Position numbers and translations under genes: made by a program. The notes under the pieces are model-generated. The model had not been told where the DNA came from. It was given only the letters and a program-made list of their open reading frames with translations, and did not search any database. From Bacteroidota bacterium (GTDB taxonomy: Bacteria > Bacteroidota > Ignavibacteria > UBA10030 > UBA8401), in the NCBI GenBank assembly GCA_021796215.1, contig JAJYOK010000007.1:1-64000 (forward strand): a stretch of 64,000 nt of DNA, given 5' to 3'. Positions 49,401 to 56,447 of this stretch are shown here, piece by piece. Each line of letters starts with the position of its first letter. Within the stretch, counting starts at the first letter, position 1.

Positions 49401-49461
49401 CCGCAAGGGCAAGGGAGGTTGAGAGGATACAGGTCAGCACCCAAATAGAAACAACTTTCAT
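46435..49461 (-). CDS. TonB-dependent outer-membrane receptor (locus A)
   Basis: 1,008 residues from ATG 49461, chosen because AAAGGAGA lies 9 bp upstream and the signal peptide begins there (MKVVSIWVLTCILSTSLALA). Carboxypeptidase-regulatory-like domain about 22-105 (GKIAGTLTDATTGEKLISAN), plug about 120-235 (LVIRGAGSDQTAFNIDGF; GGFNAEYGNIRSGVVNVTT), then a large barrel. It is the first gene of the locus A operon: receptor, secreted FN3 protein, PorV, IPT lipoprotein. Confidence 0.92.
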   Translation of the reverse strand: MKVVSIWVLTCILSTSLALAGTTGKIAGTLTDATTGEKLISANVLIEGTSMGASTDVNGYYAILNVPPGTYMVKASIIGYTTTVVENVRVSIDQTTTIDMKLSEAAVTTKEVVITATKPVIQKDVSASTVNLTPQDVASIPTVSVAGAILLQAGVQSNASGLVIRGAGSDQTAFNIDGFTLRDARNNYAYTNISLTSVSDIQVQTGGFNAEYGNIRSGVVNVTTNDGSTDHYTISVLTRIAPPQAQNFGGPLNGINTYYVRPYMDPAVSYYGTSNGAWDAGTQANYPTFDGWIAESQKTLARGDSSQFLSPTAAQRLWEWQHRKDFSILKPNYNIDASFGGPFPFVSKKLGNLRFWASYVQQQSMYMIPLSTDAYRNYNGTLKLTSDVGPGMKFIVEGLRGKQTGTSSSNAGQPGIFQTSEDFGFNVGQYRGANYADARMFTYDYWAPTTVDFNMYGAKFSHAISSKTFYEINVRQSGSNYSTNPPALRDTSRIYQFGNYYYADEAPVGFWTFPSSAIDGMRMSIGMSTGRDSSKITTYDGKFDLTSQVDDHNQVQFGIEMTSTNNDVSYATVETYLPTGTSWSHWHTYPFRASLYAQDKIEFEGMVANLGIRVDDSHAGGQWYNINNQYSTIFSGSDLIGLDTVSKQPTKNIIEVEPRLGVSFPVTVNSKLYFNYGHFYSMPTPDNLYLIRRLTGTNNVSLVADPNAPLPRTIAYELGFEQSLFDEYLFRLAGYYKDVSDERTTTTYRSADSKVNYSLYTSNLYEDIRGFEATLSKNQGNWFHGFINYTYEVTSSGRFGYAVQYQSPADQRQYDLNNYTDLYQTKPLPQPYARLNLDFFTPTGIGPSWAGIKPFEDWHFNLLGSWVAGQWFTWAGGGSIPGVQDNVEWTDYVNFDLRISRAFHFAGLNLEFLADIYNVFNLKYFSPFYGFYDGNDFNKYMMSLHLPASIAGDSTHTKLGYVNTPGNDRPGDYQSASKPYIYMPKFSQIAFLNPRTVYFGIKFTYDIP

Positions 49462-49778
49462 GATTACAGTCTCCTTTATTACTGAAGGTAGAAAGGGTCT
49501 CACGTATTACCTAGAACACCTAGAATGATACCGTTAGACTTTAACGGATTGAAAAAAAGTTGAAGAATTTATTCCGTAGTTCGAGATTAATTTGATAAAA
49601 GTTTTTTGTAATGTCAAGTACATTTTGTTTATGAAGATAAACTTAAAGCCTTACTCTAAAACATATAGAATTTGCGCATATTAACCATTGCAATGGAGAA
49701 TTTCTTTGTTTACATTCCGCTAATTTGTTTCAATGAAATCCTTTTGGTATGTGTGTATAAAATAATAACGATGTTTTC
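49462..49778. promoter_or_regulatory. Divergent intergenic region upstream of locus A receptor and nth
   Basis: 318 AT-rich bp without a gene. On the minus strand CTTGACATT (TTGACA at 49612-49617) repeats the -35 context seen before two T9SS cargo genes; the matching -10 is unclear (AAATTA at 18 bp). No hairpin or convincing plus-strand promoter for nth was found. Confidence 0.4.
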
Positions 49779-50525
49779 ATGAAAATAAAAAAAAATACTA
49801 TCTCTCACAACAGGGTTGCAATTGTTATCGAAACTCTGGAGCAACTTCAGGGAACTCCTCAACAGAAACATCAACGTGCTGATCCTCTGGATATGCTCAT
49901 CGGTACGTTGCTTTCACAAAATACAAATGATAAGAACAGTCATCAGGCATATGTCCGCTTAAGAAAGAAATTTCCGGATTGGAAGAGAGCAGCGGAAGCG
50001 CCGGTCAATCAAATTGCATCTGCTATCAAAGTCGGAGGAATGAAAAATCAAAAAAGCCGCCGCATCAAAAAACTTCTCCATGAGATTCATCGGCAGTTTA
50101 GCGGATACAAACTCAGAGGGATTGAGCGATGGGAAAATAAAAAGATCATTGAACGCTTAACTTCATTTGACGGCATCGGTTACAAAACGGCGGCGTGCGT
50201 TGCGCTCTTTTCTTTGCGCCGCGAAATTTTCCCCGTTGATACTCATATTCACCGAATTCTGAACCGCCTCGGCATAGTCCAGACAAAAACTCCTGATAAA
50301 ACATTTGAAGCTATGGAAGAAAAAATTCCGGAAGGGAAATCATACTCCTTCCACACAAACCTTATTCGTTTCGGACGCACGGTGTGTTTAGCGCAGCGTC
50401 CACAGTGCGGTATTTGCCCATTGTTTGAGGAATGCGGATTTTCAGAAAAAGATAAGTTTGTTTTCAGAAAACAAACGCCTGCTAAAAGACGTGACCCAAA
50501 TTTTATGTTGCTTGATGAAATCTAA
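49779..50525 (+). CDS. nth: Endonuclease III-like DNA glycosylase
   Basis: Base-excision repair enzyme for oxidised pyrimidines, with glycosylase and AP-lyase activity. The 248 residues contain LLSQNTNDKNS (about 44-54, the LSQQTTD region), the helix-hairpin-helix DGIGYKTAACV with catalytic Lys136, and catalytic Asp154 in FPVDTHIHRI. The [4Fe-4S] cysteines have the exact C-x6-C-x2-C-x5-C spacing (Cys203, 210, 213, 219). The N-terminus and the Lys-rich C-terminal tail are a little longer than in E. coli Nth. No strong ribosome site precedes the ATG. The 3' end overlaps the next gene by 11 bp. Confidence 0.93.
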   Translation: MKIKKNTISHNRVAIVIETLEQLQGTPQQKHQRADPLDMLIGTLLSQNTNDKNSHQAYVRLRKKFPDWKRAAEAPVNQIASAIKVGGMKNQKSRRIKKLLHEIHRQFSGYKLRGIERWENKKIIERLTSFDGIGYKTAACVALFSLRREIFPVDTHIHRILNRLGIVQTKTPDKTFEAMEEKIPEGKSYSFHTNLIRFGRTVCLAQRPQCGICPLFEECGFSEKDKFVFRKQTPAKRRDPNFMLLDEI

Positions 50526-51636
50526 TCTCATTGATTCGCCTGAAGGAATTTTGTACCTTACTAAAAGTTCCAACGTTACTTCCACCTTTTTGAACTTTCT
50601 TGTGATCAACGCAGAACGAATTTTATTAATCAAACTTCGCGCAATTGGCGATGTGTTGCTTTCCACCCCGGTGATTTACAATTTACGCCAGGCATATCCC
50701 GGCGCTACAATCGATTTTTTAACTGAAGAATTTGCCGCCGACGTGGTTCGTGGAAATCCGTGGGTGAATGATGTTATCACTTTCAAAAAAAAACGGGACG
50801 GAAGCATCGGCCTTTTGCGTACAATTCGTTCACGCCGCTACGGTCTCGTGATTGACCTTTTCTGCAATCCCCGCTCTGCACTCGTGACAAGAATAAGCGG
50901 TGCACAAACGCGTGTTGGATTTCCGTTCCGTGGAAGAAAATACGCATACAATGTTTACGTTACTTCGCGCAGCGATTTTGTTCATAATGTGGAATTTAAT
51001 CTTGATGCGTTACGGCGGCTGGATATTCCAATCGTATCATCCCAGCCGTATTTTCCGGTAGATGATGCTTCAAAAGTGTTTGCTGACTCGTGGATGAAGA
51101 ATGAACATCTCAAAAACAAAACTATTATTGCGCTAAATCCGAGCGGCGGCTGGGAAACAAAGCGATGGGGACTCGACCACTTTGCACAATTCGGAGATTG
51201 GGTTGCAGAAAAATATGATGTGGAAATTCTTCTTGTGTGGGGACCGGGTGAAGAAGAGGACGCATCAGCGATTCAAACAATGATGAAACATCCGTCCCAC
51301 AAAATCCCACGGACTTCGTTGAAGCAGCTTGGCGCGATATTACAGCAGTGCTCATTCGTCGTGAGCAATGATTCCGGTCCGATGCACATTGCTGCAGCGC
51401 TTGGCGTGCCGACACTTGGAATTTTCGGACCGACAACTCCGCGGCTTCAAGGTCCATACGGCGGGCAGCATGCGTGGGTAAGGAACGAAGGGCTTGATTG
51501 CCTTGAGTGTAATCTCACCAAATGTCCGATTGGAAATATTTGCATGACCAGGTTGGATGTTGACCGAGTTGTCTCCGCGTTTGATGCGCTGGTACAAAAA
51601 AATGCGAAACATCGTGAAGCCTCACTTCAAAAATAA
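50515..51636 (+). CDS. Glycosyltransferase family 9 (heptosyltransferase-like), first copy
   Basis: 373 residues from ATG 50515, which overlaps the nth stop; GTG 50602 is an alternative that starts nearer the conserved strand. Family 9 landmarks: RILLIKLRAIGDVLLSTPVI at the N-terminus, NPSGGWETKRWGLDHFAQFG in the middle, and SNDSGPMHIAAALGVPTLGIFG near the C-terminus, as in ADP-heptose:LPS heptosyltransferases. A Cys-rich end (LDCLECNLTKCPIGNIC) is present. It probably adds a sugar to lipopolysaccharide core or a related glycan. A second family 9 gene begins 7 bp downstream. Confidence 0.88.
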   Translation: MKSNLIDSPEGILYLTKSSNVTSTFLNFLVINAERILLIKLRAIGDVLLSTPVIYNLRQAYPGATIDFLTEEFAADVVRGNPWVNDVITFKKKRDGSIGLLRTIRSRRYGLVIDLFCNPRSALVTRISGAQTRVGFPFRGRKYAYNVYVTSRSDFVHNVEFNLDALRRLDIPIVSSQPYFPVDDASKVFADSWMKNEHLKNKTIIALNPSGGWETKRWGLDHFAQFGDWVAEKYDVEILLVWGPGEEEDASAIQTMMKHPSHKIPRTSLKQLGAILQQCSFVVSNDSGPMHIAAALGVPTLGIFGPTTPRLQGPYGGQHAWVRNEGLDCLECNLTKCPIGNICMTRLDVDRVVSAFDALVQKNAKHREASLQK

Positions 51637-51643
51637 TCCTCGT

Positions 51644-52816
51644 ATGAAAAGCACAAAGAAAAAGAAACGCAGCCCAAAAAAATCATTCACCATTCCTGAT
51701 GGAACATCCCCCTGGGACTGCAAACGCTTCACTGGATATAAGCCGTGCTTTCCCGGAACCGAGTGTTACAAGGAATGTGCAGACAATATTCCAATTGGAA
51801 AACGAATTCTCATCATTAATCTTGATGCAATGGGTGCTGTGCTTCAGACAACGGCATTGCTTCCCGCATTGAAGCGAAAATTTCCACAAAGCCGCATCAG
51901 CTGGATCACGCTGAAAAATTCTTACCGCCTGCTCGATCATAATCCGTATCTCGATGCTGTCTATATGTGGGAGCCGGAAAGCTGGCTTGTTCTTCAAAAA
52001 ATGGAATTTGATCTCGTTCTGAGCGCGGACAAAACGAAACATGCGTGTGCGTTCGCCGCAACACTCAATGCGAAGGAAACTCTCGGATTCGGCATGAACA
52101 AAAACGGCGTCATCGTTCCGTTGAATAAAGAAGCCGAATACAATTATCTGCTTGGTCTCGATGACCATCTGAAATTCCGCGTCAATCAAAAATACGGAAC
52201 GCAGATTCTTCAAGAGACGATGAAGCTGAAATGGCAGCGCGACGAATACGTTCTTACACTTACAGAAGAAGAGAAAATATTCTGTGAAGAATATAAAAAA
52301 GAAGTTGGATTGACTGATGACAGCCTTATTGTCGGATTCAATACCGGCTGCTCGAATTTGTATCCGAATAAAAAGATGACGATTGAACAGCACGAAACTC
52401 TTATCAATCGTTTAGCGGAAGTAAAAGGTCTTAAACTTGTCCTTGTCGGCGGACCGGAAGATACGGAACGAAATGCAGAGATCGTCCGCCGTGTTGGCAA
52501 AAAGGTGATCAGCACGCCGACAACGGAAGGTGTGCGGCGCGGACTTTGTTACGAAAACATTTGCGATGTAATCATCACTGGCGATTCATTCGGTATGCAC
52601 GCCGCTATCGGATTGAAGAAATATGTCATCGCGTGGTTCGGGCTAAGCTGCTGGAGTGAAATTGATTTGTACGACCGCGGAGTAAAATTGATTCCTGAAG
52701 GACTTGAATGCGCTCCGTGCTGGAAAAAAGTGTGTCCCTATAATCTTGAGTGCATTCAAATGATTGATCTGACGAGAATTGTTGAAGAAGTGGTGGAGTA
52801 TAAAAAGGCTCGTTGA
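51644..52816 (+). CDS. Glycosyltransferase family 9 (heptosyltransferase-like), second copy with N-terminal Cys motif
   Basis: 390 residues from ATG 51644, 7 bp after the first copy. The N-terminus is Lys-rich, then carries four cysteines (DCKRFTGYKPCFPGTECYKEC spacing, at about residues 26-46), before the usual RILIINLDAMGAVLQTTALL strand. The C-terminus has ITGDSFGMHAAIGLKKYVIAWFG (in part) and a second Cys cluster (CAPCWKKVCPYNLEC). The paired Cys clusters suggest a bound metal or disulfides; this is inference. Likely lipopolysaccharide or surface glycan assembly together with the first copy. Confidence 0.86.
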   Translation: MKSTKKKKRSPKKSFTIPDGTSPWDCKRFTGYKPCFPGTECYKECADNIPIGKRILIINLDAMGAVLQTTALLPALKRKFPQSRISWITLKNSYRLLDHNPYLDAVYMWEPESWLVLQKMEFDLVLSADKTKHACAFAATLNAKETLGFGMNKNGVIVPLNKEAEYNYLLGLDDHLKFRVNQKYGTQILQETMKLKWQRDEYVLTLTEEEKIFCEEYKKEVGLTDDSLIVGFNTGCSNLYPNKKMTIEQHETLINRLAEVKGLKLVLVGGPEDTERNAEIVRRVGKKVISTPTTEGVRRGLCYENICDVIITGDSFGMHAAIGLKKYVIAWFGLSCWSEIDLYDRGVKLIPEGLECAPCWKKVCPYNLECIQMIDLTRIVEEVVEYKKAR

Positions 52817-52838
52817 GTATGTGAAGAAAAATATCGCT

Positions 52839-52898
52839 TGTCATGCTGAGCGTCAGCGAAGCATCCAGCATGGATTCTTCACTTCGTTCAGAATGACA
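52839..52898. repeat. Dispersed palindromic repeat (GTCATTCTGA type)
   Basis: TGTCATGCTGAGCG... pairs with ...CAGAATGACA around a GGATxC centre, the common intergenic repeat whose other strand begins TGTCATTCTGAACG. It fills the gap between two convergent genes and might act as a terminator hairpin. Confidence 0.7.
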
Positions 52899-52918
52899 GA
52901 CATGATGCCAGCCGTTTT

Positions 52919-54796
52919 TTACTCCGCTTTTACTACTGCTGTCCGCTTTCCAATCCCGCTTTCGTTAAACGCTTCGATTTGAAAATAATACGGAATATCT
53001 TTCGTCATTCCGGCAAAGAAATATTCATTCGCGCCGTACACCTGAATGCTGTTGTAAAGTTTATCGGGTGCTGCGCCAAAATAGATTGTATAGCCAATTG
53101 CATCGTCAGATTGTTTCCATTTGATCCACGCATTCCGCCGTTCGCTTTCTCCTCGCAGCACAATAAAATCTTTTACTTCATCCGGCACATTACTGTGGGC
53201 ATTTCCGAAAACACGAAAGCCGCTCAGCGCAAACTTTCCCGTGGGAATATGAACGTTGACAATTTTCAAGTAACGGGTTTCGACAGGACGATTTAATTCC
53301 ACATAATCGTGCGGGACATCAGTTCTGTTTTTGCTTTTGTCAACGAGAAGATTCCATTGACTGCCGTCTGAAGATTCAAAGATCATATACTGATGAAAAA
53401 TATGAAGCTGCTTTCCCATTAGTTCTGCATTCTGATCGGCATAATTAATTTGAATTGCCCGAACGGTACACACTTCTCCGAGATCGCTTTCTAACCATTC
53501 GCCCGAATCCGCCGTTGCGGCGGACCAGTATGTTTTGATATTTTCATCGTCGGCATAATTTGGTTCATAGCCGCCGAATGTTGAGGAAACTGTAACGGGC
53601 TTGTTGTAATTCAACAGCATCCATCCGGTAAAATTTTTGTCAGTTTGTGACAGGTCGGCGCTCTCTTTTGGAACCGTCATTCCCGCATGCTTTTGGCGGG
53701 AATCTATTTTTTGATTGTTTTGAAATAATCGATTCCTCCCAACTTTGTCGGGACGGGAATGACTCCAAGTAGTTGTGTCGGGCAGATAATGCGGGTAATC
53801 ACCGTACGATGTGTTGCAATACAAAACTCCGTCACTATCAAAACCTGCGCGCCACAAACCGATGCGGCGTTCAAAATTATTTTTAACAGAAATTCCGATC
53901 GTTGACACGTGCCACCAGTTATCATACTTGTCCTGAAACGTCGCACCGTGTCCGGCTCCGCGGAAAAATCCGCCGGGCTTGTACGAAAACGGATTGTGCT
54001 GTTGATACACAAACGGTCCCAACGGATGGTCGCCGACATACACACCATCCGCATAGCCGCTTTGTTCCGTTCCTGGCGCCGCATACTGCAAATAATATTT
54101 TCCATTGTGCTTCGTCATCCACGAGCCTTCAATGAAAGGAGAGAGGAATGTGTTGTCGTTATGTTCGCCGAATCGTTCCCATCCGTGAATATCGTCGTGA
54201 AGTCTGATCAATTCTTTTCGTTCTCCGATCGGTTGAAATGTTGTGCGGTCAATTTCCTGTCCGTAAATCGGATAGACGTTGCTTGATCCGTAATAGAGAT
54301 ACAGCCTTCCGTCATCATCAAGAAAGAAATCCGGGTCCCACGCGGCAACCCGAAAAGAATCAACTGCCATTTTCCAATCGTCGCGCGTCGGGTCAGTGCT
54401 CATCCAAATTGGAAAATCAGTTGTCGCTGTCGAGCCGAAAAGCAGAAGCGTATCGCCGACAACTGTAGCCGCCGGAGCGCACAGATCGTCATACACGTGA
54501 TGGTACGGCAGAAGAAAGCTGCGCGGCACAAAATTCCACTTCGACATGTCGTCGCTCCACCAGTAACCGTACTGATTTGTTGAGAAGAGAAAATAATGAT
54601 TCTTGAACAGAACGATAACCGGATCGGCGGTGGCTCTGTGTTTTCCCTGCTCAACGTAATCAGGAATGTTGACGTATGCATAATCTATGTTGAGAGGATT
54701 GCAGTAGGTTTTCGGCTGAGCGTAAAGGGAATTTGCGCAGAGTAGATTGAAGGCGAGAAGAAAAGTAGAGATTGAGAAACGGGATAGTGGTTTCAT
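52919..54796 (-). CDS. Glycoside hydrolase family 43 with discoidin (F5/8 type C) domain
   Basis: 625 residues from ATG 54796, where the signal peptide begins (MKPLSRFSISTFLLAFNLL..., cleavage near LYAQ); no Shine-Dalgarno sequence is seen. The longer frame runs into an attC-like site and is rejected. The five-bladed GH43 propeller has three expected acidic residues: TADPVIV (Asp, base), WDPDFFLDDDG (Asp) and SPFIEGSWM (Glu, acid). After a linker comes a discoidin domain (about 393-535; TVSSTFGGYEPNYADDENIKTYWSA in part) and an FN3-like tail. GH43 enzymes act on arabinose- and xylose-containing glycans. The linker (near RNRLFQNNQKIDSRQKHAGM) is encoded by an in-frame palindromic repeat. Confidence 0.9.
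   Translation of the reverse strand: MKPLSRFSISTFLLAFNLLCANSLYAQPKTYCNPLNIDYAYVNIPDYVEQGKHRATADPVIVLFKNHYFLFSTNQYGYWWSDDMSKWNFVPRSFLLPYHHVYDDLCAPAATVVGDTLLLFGSTATTDFPIWMSTDPTRDDWKMAVDSFRVAAWDPDFFLDDDGRLYLYYGSSNVYPIYGQEIDRTTFQPIGERKELIRLHDDIHGWERFGEHNDNTFLSPFIEGSWMTKHNGKYYLQYAAPGTEQSGYADGVYVGDHPLGPFVYQQHNPFSYKPGGFFRGAGHGATFQDKYDNWWHVSTIGISVKNNFERRIGLWRAGFDSDGVLYCNTSYGDYPHYLPDTTTWSHSRPDKVGRNRLFQNNQKIDSRQKHAGMTVPKESADLSQTDKNFTGWMLLNYNKPVTVSSTFGGYEPNYADDENIKTYWSAATADSGEWLESDLGEVCTVRAIQINYADQNAELMGKQLHIFHQYMIFESSDGSQWNLLVDKSKNRTDVPHDYVELNRPVETRYLKIVNVHIPTGKFALSGFRVFGNAHSNVPDEVKDFIVLRGESERRNAWIKWKQSDDAIGYTIYFGAAPDKLYNSIQVYGANEYFFAGMTKDIPYYFQIEAFNESGIGKRTAVVKAE
53676..53763. repeat. Palindromic repeat pair inserted in frame inside the GH43 gene
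   Basis: GTCATTCCCG (53676-53685) and CGGGAATGAC (53754-53763) are perfect terminal inverted repeats. Inside are two related hairpin units in opposite orientation, both of the form GTCATTCCCG...CGGGAATC or similar. The unit is like those at 58363 and 60659. It adds about 29 residues between the propeller and the discoidin domain without breaking the frame. Confidence 0.75.
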
Positions 54797-54830
54797 TTTT
54801 TTGTGGCAAACATTAAAAATAAATTCTGAA

Positions 54831-54964
54831 GTATAACGTCCATTGGGAAGAAGTCGTTGTTTTCGCTCGTCATATAAGTTGCAAAGCATCGAGTGATCGA
54901 GCGAAAGCAACGAAGCAGCCATGAGATATGCAAATGTGGAGCGTCTTCTACTCGCATGTTAGGC
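54831..54964 (-). other. attC-like recombination site (downstream of small cassette gene)
   Basis: Bounded by GTATAAC (54831-54837) and GTTAGGC (54958-54964), matching the RYYYAAC/GTTRRRY logic of integron attC sites apart from one base. Inside, CGTTGTTTTCGCTCG pairs with CGAGCGAAAGCAACG with one mismatch. The core GTTAGGCGAC is a perfect complement of the core at the other end of the adjacent cassette (55435-55444). Confidence 0.55.
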
Positions 54965-54970
54965 GACGCC

Positions 54971-55429
54971 CTATCTATCTCGATGTAGGATTCCGTAGTC
55001 ATTAGCATAGCATCCTTCATCTCCACAGCTGTTAAACACCAAACGAACTCTATTTCTGGATCCTGACTCAACTCTGATGGATTGCAGACAATCCCCGCTC
55101 AGGTCTACGTATTGGATAACTGGAAAAGCGCGTCCGTGTTCATCTTCCTCTCTTAGTGGATTGACGCTTGCGGAGTCCAATATGGCACTTCCGACATCCA
55201 ATATTGAGCAACTATCGAGACATCCCTCTTGTCTGAACTCCCAACGAATAGTGTCTCCAGAAAAATACGATATCGTGAATGTCTGGCTTAGTGAAGCTGT
55301 GGAGAGCGTGTATGTCACGGCCGAGTCGCGGAGGGGTGAATGTGAATCTGTCGGATCACTAGACTGAGCAAACCCGGCCACAGTCGACATTAACGCCATA
55401 AGTGTAATCAGAGCAGAAAATGTTTTCAT
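54971..55429 (-). CDS. Small secreted protein in a cassette-like unit
   Basis: 152 residues from ATG 55429, where a signal peptide begins (MKTFSALITLMALMSTVAGFAQ). An upstream in-frame start at 55480 would lie within the attC-like site. The mature part has six cysteines (CLDSCS, GDCLQS, NSCGDEGC) and no family I recognise. The stop is only 3 bp from the attC-like core at one end and the ATG is 5 bp from the core at the other, the tight packing typical of integron cassettes. Base composition (more GC-rich, CGA/CGG codons) looks unlike the neighbours. Function unknown. Confidence 0.65.
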   Translation of the reverse strand: MKTFSALITLMALMSTVAGFAQSSDPTDSHSPLRDSAVTYTLSTASLSQTFTISYFSGDTIRWEFRQEGCLDSCSILDVGSAILDSASVNPLREEDEHGRAFPVIQYVDLSGDCLQSIRVESGSRNRVRLVFNSCGDEGCYANDYGILHRDR

Positions 55430-55437
55430 AGGATGTC

Positions 55438-55569
55438 GCCTAACGTTTCGGGGGTTTGCGATGGCGGGGAGTTTTAGCACTACTATTCATACGAAGCACA
55501 AATTTATGATTAACCGCTAAACTGTCAACGAAGGACTGCACCCCCGCTTTCGCAAACCCCTTGTTGGCG
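55438..55569 (-). other. attC-like recombination site between cassette genes
   Basis: GCCTAAC (55438-55444) and GTTGGCG (55563-55569) bound a palindrome in which GGGGGTTTGCGATGGCGGGG (55450-55469) pairs with CCCCGCTTTCGCAAACCCC (55542-55560) with two unpaired bases. The centre is about 70 bases. Its outer core GTTGGCGGC is a perfect complement of the core before the methyltransferase gene (58168-58176), as expected for one cassette's two ends. Confidence 0.65.
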
Positions 55570-55601
55570 GCTGCTCTAATTCTCGCCATGAAGGTATGTC
55601 G

Positions 55602-56447
55602 TCAAATTTTTACTTCGTCATCTCTCTCAGGTGGTTCAATTCCCAAATACTCTCGGTAAATTCGCTCACGATATTCTTTTCCTAAGTTGTTTATTTCGGA
55701 AATAAAAAGTTGGTATGTTCCTTTACCACCAATTAAATCCCAAAACTCTTCTCCGATTAAAACAGCTTTATCTTTTGTCATATTAAACCATCGAAAAGGA
55801 AATGACCATTTATAATCTTCTTTTTTACCATAAGGATTATAGGGCAAAACAAAATATGCAGCATCAATTTGAAGTGGTTGCATTGAAAGTAATTTCAAAA
55901 TCTTCTCCTTGCTTACTTTCGTTTGGTCGCTATTGGGTAATGGTGCTTTAATTTCAAAGGAATATTTTTTATTGTTTTCCAAATCTTCTGCATAAACATC
56001 ACATATAACTTGAACAGGAATTAATTCCCCATCGCCTTCAAGAATGTATTTTATTTCAGTATCCCAATCGGGTCTAACTCTATCTTTTTTCGCTTTTCCT
56101 TTTTCTGCATGTTCCAATTTGTTAAGTGTTTCTGTTATTCTTCTCAATCTTTCTTGAGGAACACTTCCGGTTATTGTTTTTTGCAATTCACATTTCCCTA
56201 ATCCTTTGATAGCAGCTACTTGGGCTAATTTTTCCCACACTCCACCGAATGGAGTTACAAACCTTCTTTCAAAATGTGAACCCTTAAAAATTTCGTCAGG
56301 AACAAGTGCCGCATACAATGGTTTCTCAGCGCGGTGTTCGTCAGCACTAAAAGGGTCTTTATACAAAACATTATTCATAACTCTGTCCATCAGAGTTTGA
56401 ATTACTTGTTTAATTGCTTCTGAAATTTCTTCGGATTTTTTTGCCAT
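55602..56447 (-). CDS. Type II restriction endonuclease, TdeIII-like
   Basis: 281 residues. A PD-(D/E)xK-type site is visible: RPDWD (Asp127) and SFEIKAPLPNSDQ (Glu165, Lys167). The segment HFERRFVTPFGGVWEKLAQVAA (in part) and the EIKxPxPNSDQ motif resemble TdeIII-family enzymes, recalled without a search. It would cut unmodified foreign DNA. It overlaps the methyltransferase stop by one base (TAATG), so the pair is translationally coupled with the methylase made first, which protects the host. Both genes lie inside the cassette-like unit. TdeIII itself recognises GGNCC; whether that holds here cannot be told. Confidence 0.78.
   Translation of the reverse strand: MAKKSEEISEAIKQVIQTLMDRVMNNVLYKDPFSADEHRAEKPLYAALVPDEIFKGSHFERRFVTPFGGVWEKLAQVAAIKGLGKCELQKTITGSVPQERLRRITETLNKLEHAEKGKAKKDRVRPDWDTEIKYILEGDGELIPVQVICDVYAEDLENNKKYSFEIKAPLPNSDQTKVSKEKILKLLSMQPLQIDAAYFVLPYNPYGKKEDYKWSFPFRWFNMTKDKAVLIGEEFWDLIGGKGTYQLFISEINNLGKEYRERIYREYLGIEPPERDDEVKI

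Noticed and set aside
54797-54922. Longer N-terminus for the GH43 protein
   Set aside because: It would translate the attC-like site and place the signal peptide 42 residues inside the protein.
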